Source: Lactovum sp047974165 (lineage in GTDB: Bacteria > Bacillota > Bacilli > Lactobacillales > Streptococcaceae). Taken from it: DNA of 23,234 nt. The DNA is taken from positions 1-23,234 of the forward strand of contig JBKECB010000005.1 in assembly GCA_047974165.1 (NCBI GenBank), written 5' to 3'. Below are positions 1-7,924 of this stretch, one piece after another. Under the pieces are notes generated by a model. It had not been told where the DNA came from. It was given only the letters and a program-made list of their open reading frames with translations, and ran no database searches. The position numbers and the translations under genes were made by a program. Positions within the stretch are counted from its first letter, which is position 1. Each line of letters opens with the position of its first letter.

Positions 1-80
1 CTAAACTATTCCAAGTAGTATTTCTTATACAGTCTCTCTTCAGACTCTAAATTAGTTCTTTATCCTCTTAAGCTAATTTT

Positions 81-104
81 AAAAAGAAAAAGCCCCAAGG
101 GGCT
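81..104 (-). terminator. rplS intrinsic terminator
   Basis: Read on the minus strand, AGCCCC directly abuts GGGGCT (91-104) and is followed by TTTTTCTTTTT (81-90), six bases past the rplS stop codon. The stem is GC-rich and the U-tract is good, so this should end transcripts coming through rplS. Confidence 0.85.
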
Positions 105-109
105 TAATT

Positions 110-457
110 TTACTTACGTGGTGCCTCTTTGATACGTGCTGCTTTACCTTGAAGGTTACGTAGATAATAAAGTTTCGCACGACGAACACGTCCATAACGA
201 ATAACTTCAATCTTCTCAACACGTGGTGTGTGAAGTGGGAAGATGCGCTCAACACCGATACCGCCTGAAATTTTACGGACAGTATATGTTTCAGAGATAC
301 CTGATCCTTGACGTGCAATAACTACACCCTCAAAAATCTGAATACGCTCACGAGTTCCCTCGACAACTTTAGCATGTACCTTAACGCTATCGCCAGGGCG
401 GAAGTTAGGTAAGTCAGTACGCAGCTGTGCTGCATTAATAGAATCGATAAGATTCAT
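110..457 (-). CDS. rplS: 50S ribosomal protein L19
   Basis: The 115-residue product matches bacterial ribosomal protein L19 over its whole length. It is a structural protein of the large subunit, at the interface with the 30S subunit. Recognisable family stretches are RPGDSVKVHAKVVEGTRERIQ (interrupted by normal variation), FEGVVIARQGSG, YTVRKIS, GVERIFPLHTP and the basic RVRRAKLYYLRN region near residues 88-101. The length is the usual one. ATG at 455-457 is preceded by AGGAGAAAAAG, so the start is secure. The gene has its own strong promoter and a structured leader, and ends in a terminator, so it forms a monocistronic unit that may also receive read-through from the aldo/keto reductase upstream. 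In many bacteria rplS follows trmD; here it does not. Confidence 0.97.
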   Translation of the reverse strand: MNLIDSINAAQLRTDLPNFRPGDSVKVHAKVVEGTRERIQIFEGVVIARQGSGISETYTVRKISGGIGVERIFPLHTPRVEKIEVIRYGRVRRAKLYYLRNLQGKAARIKEAPRK

Positions 458-470
458 CTTTTTCTCCTCT

Positions 471-524
471 TGTTCATCTATAAGCTCTTACTTTCAGATT
501 TTCTGCTGGCCCAGCGGATAAACA
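471..524 (-). promoter_or_regulatory. candidate L19 autoregulatory mRNA leader
   Basis: The RNA between the rplS promoter and its ribosome binding site can form an 8-bp closing stem, UGUUUAUC (517-524) with GAUGAACA (471-478). Inside it are three short hairpins: GCUG/CAGC (505-515), CAGA/UCUG and UAAG/CUUA. The closing strand ends just before the AGAGGAG ribosome binding site. This layout is what is expected of the L19 leader of Firmicutes, where L19 represses its own translation. The fold was done by eye and not scored against a covariance model. Confidence 0.6.
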
Positions 525-551
525 GTTTATTTGTGACAATGCACGTTTAGT

Positions 552-580
552 ATTATACCAAAAAAATAAGTATTTGACAA
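552..580 (-). promoter_or_regulatory. rplS promoter
   Basis: TTGTCA (575-580) and TATAAT (552-557) are separated by 17 bp, and a TG dinucleotide makes an extended -10 (TGGTATAAT). The predicted transcription start is near 545, giving a leader of about 88 nt. The promoter begins 12 bases after the aldo/keto reductase stop codon. Confidence 0.9.
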
Positions 581-592
581 TTTATTTACCCC

Positions 593-1468
593 TTAATTTT
601 TATCTCCAAGTGGAATTTTATCTGATAAAAAATGACTTATTTTCTCTAACCATTTTGGCATTTCTACATAAGATTTATTTTTATTTAAAGCTTTAATCAT
701 TTGTAATTCTTCCTCTGTAAATTCAAGATCTGAAATTTCAAGATTTTCTTTAATATGGATAGGATTTGTAGACTTAGGAAATAAAATATGATTTTTTTGG
801 TAATGCCAAGAAAGAATAATCTGTGGAACAGTTTTTTTGTATTTTTGTGCCAACTGTTTAAATACCAGCTCCTGCAATAATGATTTATCCCCATGTCCCA
901 AAGGATACCAAACTTCCATATAAATTTTTTGAGATTCTAAAAACTTTTGCAACTCATCTTGCTGCATATATGGATGACATTCTACTTGATTTACTACGGG
1001 TTTAATTTTTGCAATATCTAAAATTTCTTGACAATCTTTTATATTAAAATTACTCAAGCCTATCGAATGAACTTTTCCATTTTCAACAGCTCCTTCAAGA
1101 ACTTTCCAAGCAATTTGTGAATTTTTTGCTGGCTGATGTAAAAGTATAAGATCGATATAGTCTAGCTTCATTCTTTCTAGTGATTTATCAACAGCAATTT
1201 TCGCTTTATTTTCTTTATAATTTGATAGCCAAATCTTTGTTGTCACAAAAATATCTTCTCTCGGAATCCCTGACTCTCTAATCGCATCACCCACTGCTCG
1301 TTCATTTTTATAAATTTGTGCAGTATCAATATGGCGATAGCCTATTTTTAATGCTTCTAAAACAGCTCTTTTACAGTCCTCATACTTCCAAATCATATAA
1401 ACCCCTATACCAATTTGTGGGATTATTTTCCCATTGTTCAGGGTTAAATAGCGGCATTCATTAGACAT
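593..1468 (-). CDS. aldo/keto reductase
   Basis: This 291-residue cytosolic NADPH-dependent oxidoreductase belongs to the aldo/keto reductase superfamily and likely reduces small aldehydes or ketones (2,5-diketogluconate/glyoxal reductase type). The tetrad is visible as Asp48 and Tyr53 in GYRHIDTAQIYKNE, Lys78 in VTTKIW and His111 in LILLHQP. The C-terminal FPKSTNPIHIKEN block (about 230-242) is the usual cofactor phosphate-binding loop. Length is slightly over the typical 270-280. ATG follows AAAGGAGAAATA. It starts 41 bp after the pyrG stop with no terminator or clear promoter between, so it may be co-transcribed with pyrG. It is noticeably AT-rich. The natural substrate cannot be inferred. 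Confidence 0.9.
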   Translation of the reverse strand: MSNECRYLTLNNGKIIPQIGIGVYMIWKYEDCKRAVLEALKIGYRHIDTAQIYKNERAVGDAIRESGIPREDIFVTTKIWLSNYKENKAKIAVDKSLERMKLDYIDLILLHQPAKNSQIAWKVLEGAVENGKVHSIGLSNFNIKDCQEILDIAKIKPVVNQVECHPYMQQDELQKFLESQKIYMEVWYPLGHGDKSLLQELVFKQLAQKYKKTVPQIILSWHYQKNHILFPKSTNPIHIKENLEISDLEFTEEELQMIKALNKNKSYVEMPKWLEKISHFLSDKIPLGDKN

Positions 1469-1509
1469 TATTTCTCCTTTATTAGATTCAGTTAATTTTA
1501 TTTATAATA

Positions 1510-3111
1510 TTAATTATTTTTTGAGGAAGCTAAAATGAAAGCTTGATATAATTCTTCGGCATGATTTGGTCGCGATTGAAGCTCAGGATGATACTGACAA
1601 GCTACAAAAAATTTCTTTTCTGGGAGTTCAATAATTTCAACTAAACGATTATCTGGAGACACGCCGGAAAAACTAAAACCTGCTGCTTCAAATTGCTCAC
1701 GGTATTTATTATTAAATTCATAACGATGTCGATGACGGCGTTGTACAACCTCAGCCCCATCATAAGCTTCTTGTGCTTTTGACTCTTTTTTTAACTTCGC
1801 AGGATAAAGTCCTAATCTCAAAGTTCCTCCCAGCTCTTCAATCCCAATCTGATCACGCATGATATCAATTACAGGATAAGGAGTTTCAGGATTTAATTCA
1901 AAAGAATTTGCTCCCTCCATATGAAGGACATGCCGTGCAAACTCTACACAAGCCATCTGCATCCCTAAACAAACACCTAAGAAAGGAACATCTTGTTCAC
2001 GGGCATATCGAATAGCAACAATTTTTCCTTCTGTTCCACGCTGGCCAAATCCTCCAGGAACAATTATCCCCTCAGCCTTTTTTAGTCGTTCAGCTACATT
2101 TTCATCTGTAAGTTCATTGGCATTAACCCAATCTACCTCTACATCAGCATCTAAAGGAAATCCTGCATGTTTTAACGCTTCAACAACAGAGATATAAGCA
2201 TCAGGAACTTCGATGTATTTTCCAATCATAGCAATATGTATCTTCTTTTTTAGATTTTTTACCTTCTCTACCATTAAGGACCAAGATTTCATATCAGCTT
2301 CTGGAACTTCTAACTTTAAATGCTCACAAACTACCTGATCCATTTTTTGAGCTTGTAGATTTAGTGGGATTTCGTAAAGATGGTCCACATCTAAAGACTG
2401 AATAATGGCTTCTGGCTCTACATCACAAAACATTGCCAGTTTATTTCGCATTTCAGAAGTTATTGGAACCTCTGATCTTAAGACAATCATATTGGCTTGA
2501 ATTCCAAACTCTCGTAAGGTCTTTGTTGCATTTTGTGCAATCTTTGTCTTCAACTCACCAGCAGCTTTTAAGTATAAAATTGGAACCGTATGAATATAAA
2601 AAACATTTTCAGCTCCCATATCAGATTTCATCTGGCGAATCGCCTCAATCATCGGCATTCCTTCCATATCTCCGACAGTTCCACCAATTTCTGTAATGAT
2701 CACATCCGCATCGGTTGTTGTAACTGCTGCAGTAATTTTTTCCTTAATCATATTTGTCACATGAGGAACCATCTGTACTGTAGCTCCTAGATATTCACCC
2801 TTACGTTCTTTTCTAAGAATTTCATTATAAATTTTTCCAGAAGAAACACTAGAATATTGATTTAAATTAATATCAATAAATCTCTCATAATGTCCTAAAT
2901 CCAAGTCTGTTTCAGCCCCATCATTTGTTACAAAAACTTCTCCATGCTGATAAGGACTCATTGTTCCAGGATCAATATTTAAATATGGATCAAATTTTTG
3001 AACTGCAATTTTAAGCCCACGATTTTTAAGTAATCTTCCTAAAGAGGCTGCAACAATTCCTTTTCCCATTGAAGACGTTCCGCCACCTGTTACAAAAATA
3101 TATTTTGTCAC
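1510..3111 (-). CDS. pyrG: CTP synthase (glutamine-hydrolysing)
   Basis: The enzyme makes CTP from UTP, ATP and glutamine, the last step of pyrimidine nucleotide synthesis. The 533-residue length is normal. The N-terminal amidoligase domain shows GGGTSSMGKG (9-18) and DPYLNIDPGTMSPYQHGEVF (41-60). The C-terminal class I glutamine amidotransferase domain shows GGFGQRG (353-359), nucleophile Cys381 in GVCLGMQ, and His508/Glu510 in QYHPE. All key residues are present. The start codon is GTG (3109-3111), placed seven bases after a perfect AGGAGG (3119-3124), and the protein begins MTKYIFVTGG as expected. It is preceded by its own promoter and attenuator, and followed closely by an aldo/keto reductase gene. 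Confidence 0.98.
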   Translation of the reverse strand: MTKYIFVTGGGTSSMGKGIVAASLGRLLKNRGLKIAVQKFDPYLNIDPGTMSPYQHGEVFVTNDGAETDLDLGHYERFIDINLNQYSSVSSGKIYNEILRKERKGEYLGATVQMVPHVTNMIKEKITAAVTTTDADVIITEIGGTVGDMEGMPMIEAIRQMKSDMGAENVFYIHTVPILYLKAAGELKTKIAQNATKTLREFGIQANMIVLRSEVPITSEMRNKLAMFCDVEPEAIIQSLDVDHLYEIPLNLQAQKMDQVVCEHLKLEVPEADMKSWSLMVEKVKNLKKKIHIAMIGKYIEVPDAYISVVEALKHAGFPLDADVEVDWVNANELTDENVAERLKKAEGIIVPGGFGQRGTEGKIVAIRYAREQDVPFLGVCLGMQMACVEFARHVLHMEGANSFELNPETPYPVIDIMRDQIGIEELGGTLRLGLYPAKLKKESKAQEAYDGAEVVQRRHRHRYEFNNKYREQFEAAGFSFSGVSPDNRLVEIIELPEKKFFVACQYHPELQSRPNHAEELYQAFILASSKNN

Positions 3112-3122
3112 TCTACTTCCTC

Positions 3123-3157
3123 CTAATAAAATAAGCTCCCCTAAATTAGAGGAGCTT
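3123..3157 (-). terminator. pyrG leader attenuator hairpin
   Basis: On the minus strand AAGCTCCTCTAA pairs with TTAGGGGAGCTT (stem spanning 3133-3157, one G-U pair, tiny loop), followed by a T-rich tail at 3123-3132. It lies between the promoter and the pyrG ribosome binding site, so it can stop transcription before the gene. Its 5' strand is pyrimidine-rich (GCUCCUCU), the feature needed to pair with extra G residues added to the transcript's 5' end when CTP is low, as known for pyrG of Bacillus and Lactococcus. Confidence 0.88.
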
Positions 3158-3176
3158 GACGAACTTTAATTAAAGT

Positions 3177-3215
3177 GCCCGAAACTATTATATCAAATTT
3201 CTTAAGCCATAACAA
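3177..3215 (-). promoter_or_regulatory. pyrG promoter with GGGC initiation site
   Basis: TTGTTA (3210-3215) and TATAAT (3187-3192) are spaced by 17 bp. Seven bases past the -10 the transcript would begin GGGC (3180 down to 3177), the start sequence required for CTP-sensitive reiterative G addition. The promoter begins right after the prfC stop codon; no prfC terminator is seen, so prfC read-through would also meet the attenuator. Confidence 0.88.
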
Positions 3216-3227
3216 ATAAATCACTCT

Positions 3228-4781
3228 CTAGACTGAAAATTGTTCCATTAATTTGACCTCAGGGTATTTATCTACAAACCAACGCATGGCAAATTCATTT
3301 TCAAATAAAAATAAAGGATGGTCAAAACGGTCTTTTGCGAGTATATTTCGTGAACTGGACATCTTTTCATCTAAATCCTTTGGTGAAATCCAACGTACTG
3401 TTTTTGAGCCCATTGCCGTCATAATGATCTCAGCATTATATTCTCTTTCCATTCGGTCTTTAAAGACTTCAAACTGAAGTTGACCTACAGCTCCTAACAT
3501 AATCTCACCCGTTGTGTAGCCTTTATAAAGTTGAATCGCACCTTCTTGAACAAGTTGTTCAATCCCTTTATAAAAAGACTTTTGCTTCATCACATTTTTA
3601 GCTGATACTTTCATAAAAAGCTCAGGTGTGAAAGTTGGGAGTGGTTCAAAATTTAACTTTATTTTTCCTGTAGCCAGTGTATCTCCTACCTGATAGGTTC
3701 CTGTATCATAGACACCAATAATATCTCCGGCTACTGCATTTTCTACATTTTCACGTGATTCTGCCATAAACTGAGTAACATTAGATAATTTCACTTGCTT
3801 CCCTATTCTTAAAAGATTAACTGCCATTCCACGTTGAAACTCTCCAGAAACAATACGCACAAATGCAATACGGTCACGGTGCTTCGGATCCATATTTGCC
3901 TGAATTTTAAAGACAAAACCAGAAAAATCCGAATTATAAGGGTCAACTTCTGTATCTTCAACTGTTTTATGAGCATGAGGTTCTGGAGCATATTTTAAGA
4001 AACTTTCAAGAAAAGTCTGTACACCAAAACTCGTTAAAGCTGAGCCAAAAAATACAGGAGTTAATTCTCCAGCTAATACAGCCTCTTCTTCAAAAGGATT
4101 TCCAGCATCTGTAATCAATTCTACGTCTTCTAAAGCCTGTTCGTAAAATGGATTTTTTGACAAAGGATGACTTGCAATCTCTGAAAAATTGATAAATCTT
4201 TCTTCTGACTGATAAAGCTCAATTCTTTCATTTTTTAAATCATATAAACCTTGAAAATTCTTTCCCATTCCAATTGGCCAATTCATCGCTGAGGATTGAA
4301 TACCTAAAATTTCTTCTAACTCTGATAGTAAATCTAAAGGCTCACGTCCATCACGATCAAGCTTATTTATAAAAGTAAAGATAGGAATTTTACGATGTTT
4401 TACCACTTGAAAAAGTTTTTTCGTTTGTGCTTCGATACCTTTAGCCGAGTCAATCACCATCACAACTGCATCTACTGCCATTAAAGTACGATAAGTATCC
4501 TCAGAAAAGTCCTCATGTCCTGGAGTATCTAAGATATTCACCCGTTTATCTTCATAATCAAACTGCATTACTGAGCTAGTTACTGAGATTCCACGCTCTT
4601 TTTCAATATCCATCCAGTCAGACTTAGCAAAATTCCCTGTTTTACGTGCTTTAACTGTACCAGCTTCACGAATTGCACCACCAAACTTTAATAATTGTTC
4701 TGTAATTGTTGTCTTTCCAGCATCCGGGTGACTAATAATCGCAAAAGTACGACGTCTTTTAATTTCTTCTTGTAAATTCAT
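3228..4781 (-). CDS. prfC: peptide chain release factor 3 (RF3)
   Basis: RF3 is a translational GTPase that recycles RF1/RF2 from the ribosome after termination. The 517-residue length is typical. The G-domain shows HPDAGKTT (18-25), DTPGH (85-89) and NKLD (139-142), followed by the beta-barrel domain II and the RF3 C-terminal domain. GITS-type switch residues appear as RGISVTSSVMQFDY. The N-terminus MNLQEEIKRRRTFAIISHPD matches the family, so the ATG at 4779-4781 is the right start. There is only a weak AAGG three bases upstream, because the promoter -10 ends seven bases before the ATG. The opp operon terminator isolates it from upstream genes. Confidence 0.97.
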   Translation of the reverse strand: MNLQEEIKRRRTFAIISHPDAGKTTITEQLLKFGGAIREAGTVKARKTGNFAKSDWMDIEKERGISVTSSVMQFDYEDKRVNILDTPGHEDFSEDTYRTLMAVDAVVMVIDSAKGIEAQTKKLFQVVKHRKIPIFTFINKLDRDGREPLDLLSELEEILGIQSSAMNWPIGMGKNFQGLYDLKNERIELYQSEERFINFSEIASHPLSKNPFYEQALEDVELITDAGNPFEEEAVLAGELTPVFFGSALTSFGVQTFLESFLKYAPEPHAHKTVEDTEVDPYNSDFSGFVFKIQANMDPKHRDRIAFVRIVSGEFQRGMAVNLLRIGKQVKLSNVTQFMAESRENVENAVAGDIIGVYDTGTYQVGDTLATGKIKLNFEPLPTFTPELFMKVSAKNVMKQKSFYKGIEQLVQEGAIQLYKGYTTGEIMLGAVGQLQFEVFKDRMEREYNAEIIMTAMGSKTVRWISPKDLDEKMSSSRNILAKDRFDHPLFLFENEFAMRWFVDKYPEVKLMEQFSV

Positions 4782-4788
4782 AAGCCTT

Positions 4789-4818
4789 ATTATAACAAAT
4801 TTATTAAATAGAAAACAA
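4789..4818 (-). promoter_or_regulatory. prfC promoter, near-leaderless
   Basis: TTGTTT (4813-4818), an 18-bp spacer and TATAAT (4789-4794) with an upstream TG (TGTTATAAT, extended -10). Only AAGGCTT lies between the -10 and the prfC ATG, so initiation at the usual distance falls on or next to the A of the start codon. Confidence 0.7.
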
Positions 4819-4841
4819 ATATAAACTATATTATCTTTTAT

Positions 4842-4868
4842 AAAAAAAATTGACAGTGAACTGTCAAT
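4842..4868 (-). terminator. peptide transport operon terminator
   Basis: Minus strand ATTGACAG, loop TTCA, CTGTCAAT (4849-4868), followed by eight Ts (4842-4849). It lies 9 bases after the oppF stop codon and closes the operon. Confidence 0.9.
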
Positions 4869-4877
4869 CTTTTTAAT

Positions 4878-5819
4878 TTATTTATTTAGCTCTAATTTAT
4901 ATTTCTCAGCTTCTGCTTCTGTTGAGAATACAAAATGTCCAGGTAAAATTTCACGCATTTCACGTTCTTGACCATCTTGCTCATCTGTTGGATCATAAAT
5001 AATCGGCTTTCTCGCACGCTCAGATAATGGATCTGGAGCTGGGATTGAAGAAAGCAATGACTTTGTATAAGGATGAATTGGGTGATTATAAACATCATCA
5101 GAAGGTCCAATTTCTAAAATCTTACCCCAATGCATAACACCAATACGATCAGAAATATACTTAACCATCGACAAGTCATGAGCAATAAAGAGATAAGTTA
5201 ACTTTTCTTTATCTTGGATATCTTTCATTAAATTAACAACTTGTGCTTGAATGGAGACATCTAGAGCTGAAATAGGCTCATCAGCAACGATAAATTTAGG
5301 TTCTACCGCTAAAGCACGAGCAATTCCAATACGTTGACGCTGACCACCAGAGAACTCATGTGGATAACGTGTCATATGATCATCATTTAAACCGACAAGT
5401 CTTAGTAGTTCTAAAACTCTTGCAGTACGTTCTTCATCTGTAGATACGAGATTATTTGCATCTAGACCTTCAGCAACGATATCTTTAACACGCATACGTC
5501 CATTTAGAGAAGCCTGGGGATCTTGGAAAATCATCTGTGCATTGGATTTAAACTCTGACAGCTCTTTTCCTTTAAGCTTTTGAACATCCTCACCTTCAAA
5601 TAAAATTTGACCTGAATCAATGTCACGATCATAGATTTTTAAAATTGTACGGCCAATCGTTGTTTTTCCTGACCCTGACTCACCAACAAGACCAAATGTT
5701 TCTCCCTCATAAATATCAAAAGAAACATTATTAATTGCTTTGTTAGCATTTCTTTTCCCTTTATTGAAAATTAAATTTAAATTCTTTAACTCAACTAATT
5801 TCTTTGATTTATTTATCAT
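4878..5819 (-). CDS. oppF: oligopeptide ABC transporter ATP-binding protein OppF
   Basis: This is one of two cytosolic ATPases that energise peptide import through the OppB/OppC channel. It shows Walker A GESGSGKT (46-53), Q-loop Gln99, signature FSGGQ (156-160), Walker B FIVADE (176-181) and the H-loop His214. I place the start at the ATG at 5817-5819 (MINKSKKLVE, 313 residues) because AAAGGCGG lies eight bases upstream. An in-frame TTG at 5841-5843 would give 321 residues but has no ribosome binding site and overlaps oppD by 35 bp. With the ATG the overlap with oppD is 11 bp, which fits translational coupling. It is the last gene of the operon and equals OptF/DppF in lactococci and AmiF in streptococci. 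Confidence 0.95.
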   Translation of the reverse strand: MINKSKKLVELKNLNLIFNKGKRNANKAINNVSFDIYEGETFGLVGESGSGKTTIGRTILKIYDRDIDSGQILFEGEDVQKLKGKELSEFKSNAQMIFQDPQASLNGRMRVKDIVAEGLDANNLVSTDEERTARVLELLRLVGLNDDHMTRYPHEFSGGQRQRIGIARALAVEPKFIVADEPISALDVSIQAQVVNLMKDIQDKEKLTYLFIAHDLSMVKYISDRIGVMHWGKILEIGPSDDVYNHPIHPYTKSLLSSIPAPDPLSERARKPIIYDPTDEQDGQEREMREILPGHFVFSTEAEAEKYKLELNK

Positions 5820-6870
5820 CAATCTTTCCGCCTTTCTCTGCAATCTTTGTCCAGCGTGCCCAACGTGCTTTAATATTTTCAGACGGCTCTACTTTTGGTG
5901 CTCTTGAATCTAGTAACCAAGTTTTTGCAAAGTGTGACTCTGAAACTTCAAAGAAAGGTGGCTCTTCTTCAGAATCAATCGCTAAAGCATATTTATTACG
6001 TGCTGCAAAGGCATCACCTTCAGGTGGATTTAAAAGATCGGGGGGGGTTCCTGGAATAGAAACCAAACGTGAATCATCACTATCTACAGTAGGCATTGAA
6101 TCTAAAAGTCCCCATGTATAAGGGTGTTGTGGATTATAAAAAATCTCTTCAACTGTCCCATATTCAATAATTTGTCCAGCATACATAACAGCAACTTTAT
6201 CTGCAAATCCTGCAACTACTCCTAAATCATGCGTGATGAAAATAATTGATGAACTAATACGGTGTTGAAGTTCTTCCATCAAATTCATAATTTGAGCTTG
6301 AATTGTAACATCTAAGGCTGTTGTTGGTTCATCAGCAATCAGAATTTCAGGTTCAGCTGCAAGTGCAATTGCAATAACAGCACGCTGGCGCATTCCACCA
6401 GACCATTGATGGGGATAATCATTGATATGAAGCTCTGCTTCTGGAATCCCCACTTGCTTCATAAGCTCTAAAGCCTTATCTAAAGCTTCTTTCTTAGTCA
6501 TCCCTTTATGCTTAATTAAAGGTTCAGCGATTTGTTTTCCTATTTTCATTGTAGGATCTAACGAAGTCATTGGATCTTGAAAAATCATCGAAATTTCATT
6601 TCCACGAACTCCCTGCCATTCTTTTTCAGTTTGTTCTAAAAGGTTTTTACCTTTAAAAAGAAGCTCTCCTTTATGAATATTGGCATTTTTAGCATTCAAT
6701 CCCATTAAGGTTTTTGTTGTTACTGACTTTCCTGATCCTGATTCTCCAACAATCGCAAGTGTCTCACCTTTTTTTAGGTCAAAAGAAACATCACGAATTG
6801 CTTTTACTTCACCTGCATAGGTATGAAAATCAACATGCAGGTTTTTTACTTCTAATATAGTTTCTGTCAT
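5809..6870 (-). CDS. oppD: oligopeptide ABC transporter ATP-binding protein OppD
   Basis: This is the partner ATPase of OppF in peptide import. The 353-residue protein has Walker A GESGSGKS (42-49), signature WSGGM (156-160), Walker B ILIADE (176-181), H-loop His214 and the C-terminal oligopeptide/dipeptide transporter extension beginning around LVSIPGTPPDLLNPPEGDAFAARN (split here by ordinary residues, 269-291). That extension has no cysteines, as in streptococcal AmiE. ATG follows GAGGACTAAAAG. It begins three bases after the oppC stop and overlaps oppF. A run of eight Cs on the coding strand (6040-6047) codes Thr-Pro-Pro in the conserved C-terminal motif; the frame is intact in this sequence. 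Confidence 0.96.
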   Translation of the reverse strand: MTETILEVKNLHVDFHTYAGEVKAIRDVSFDLKKGETLAIVGESGSGKSVTTKTLMGLNAKNANIHKGELLFKGKNLLEQTEKEWQGVRGNEISMIFQDPMTSLDPTMKIGKQIAEPLIKHKGMTKKEALDKALELMKQVGIPEAELHINDYPHQWSGGMRQRAVIAIALAAEPEILIADEPTTALDVTIQAQIMNLMEELQHRISSSIIFITHDLGVVAGFADKVAVMYAGQIIEYGTVEEIFYNPQHPYTWGLLDSMPTVDSDDSRLVSIPGTPPDLLNPPEGDAFAARNKYALAIDSEEEPPFFEVSESHFAKTWLLDSRAPKVEPSENIKARWARWTKIAEKGGKIDDK

Positions 6871-6873
6871 CTT

Positions 6874-7908
6874 TTAGTCCTCACTTGCTCTAGGGTCAAA
6901 GGCATCACGTAATCCATCACCCATAAAAATAAAGGCGAGTGATAATAAAGAAAGAATAACCGCAGGCAATACAAGTTGGAAATAATAAAATTGTAAACTT
7001 GGTAAGCCATCGTTAATCATTGTACCTAGAGATGCTGTTGGTGGTTTAACCCCTAAATTAATCGCAGATAATACTGCTTCAAACATAATCATACGTGGAA
7101 TTAAGAAAGATACTGAAACAATAATAACTCCTGAAATATTAGGGATTAAGTGTTTTAAAGCAATCTTCCATGTTGGCTGTCCCAGTGTTTTTGCTGCAAG
7201 GACGAAGTCACGTTCTTTATATGTCAAGACTTGATTTCTAACTTGTCGTGCAATTCCCGTCCAAGAAAAGATACCAATCGAAATAATAATCGAAGAGATT
7301 CCTTGTCCTAAAAGAAGGGCAAGCATTGTGATAACAACAAGATCAGGTATTGAAGAAATAATTTCTATGATACGTTGCATCACTAAATCGACATAACCGC
7401 CAACCCAGCCAGATACAATACCATAAGTAACACCAATACTTAATCCGATAATTGTTGCTGCAAAGGCAATCGTCAACGAAATACGAAGTCCAATTGTTAC
7501 ACGTTTTGCAAGAGAACGTCCAAACTTATCTGTCCCAAAAATGTAGCTTGTTCCTTCAGGTACTTTTTGATCTTCATAGACATCAATTCCTGAATCTTGA
7601 CCTGGAATTGTAAAGTTACCATTCCAAGCTGGAATATTTAAATTCCCCAATTTTGGTGGCAAATTTCCATAAACTTGCATCTTATCTGGATTATAACTAT
7701 TTGCTTTTTCAGTTGGTAAAACCATGACTGAAATAAGTGAATAAAGTACGGTTAACATGATTGCAAACATAGAAATAACTGCAACTTTATTTTTCTTAAA
7801 ACGACGCCAAGCATCTTGAGTAAAACTCAAGGCTGGTTTTGAAATAATTTCATTATCACTTGAGCCTTTTGCCCCTACAAGGGTGAAGCCTTTATTAATA
7901 TTTTCCAT
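6874..7908 (-). CDS. oppC: oligopeptide ABC transporter permease OppC
   Basis: This is an inner permease subunit that forms the peptide channel with OppB. It has a first membrane segment near residues 44-66 (VAVISMFAIMLTVLYSLISVMVL), then a large external loop of about 60 residues, then a five-helix core from about residue 130. The cytoplasmic EAA coupling loop reads AAKTLGQPTWKIALKHLIPN, where the ATPases dock. The C-terminus GDGLRDAFDPR is a typical OppC ending. At 344 residues it is longer than many OppC proteins, because of an N-terminal tail and the long loop, as in the AmiD/OptC type. ATG follows AAAGGGGGAAGAAA. It starts 16 bp after oppB. Confidence 0.95.
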   Translation of the reverse strand: MENINKGFTLVGAKGSSDNEIISKPALSFTQDAWRRFKKNKVAVISMFAIMLTVLYSLISVMVLPTEKANSYNPDKMQVYGNLPPKLGNLNIPAWNGNFTIPGQDSGIDVYEDQKVPEGTSYIFGTDKFGRSLAKRVTIGLRISLTIAFAATIIGLSIGVTYGIVSGWVGGYVDLVMQRIIEIISSIPDLVVITMLALLLGQGISSIIISIGIFSWTGIARQVRNQVLTYKERDFVLAAKTLGQPTWKIALKHLIPNISGVIIVSVSFLIPRMIMFEAVLSAINLGVKPPTASLGTMINDGLPSLQFYYFQLVLPAVILSLLSLAFIFMGDGLRDAFDPRASED

Positions 7909-7924
7909 TTTCTTCCCCCTTTAA

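Noticed and set aside
1..78. Possible RNA gene or T-box-like leader downstream of rplS (AGTCT/AGACT hairpin)
   Set aside because: Only a 5-bp stem is seen, with no tRNA fold, T-box sequence or promoter; nothing supportable.
5820..5843. Longer oppF starting at TTG (5841-5843)
   Set aside because: No ribosome binding site there, while AAAGGCGG is correctly placed for the ATG at 5819; the extra residues are foreign to the family.
5804..6121. Plus-strand open frame of 105 codons opposite oppD
   Set aside because: It is wholly antisense to a well-conserved ATPase gene, has no ribosome binding site and resembles no family I know.
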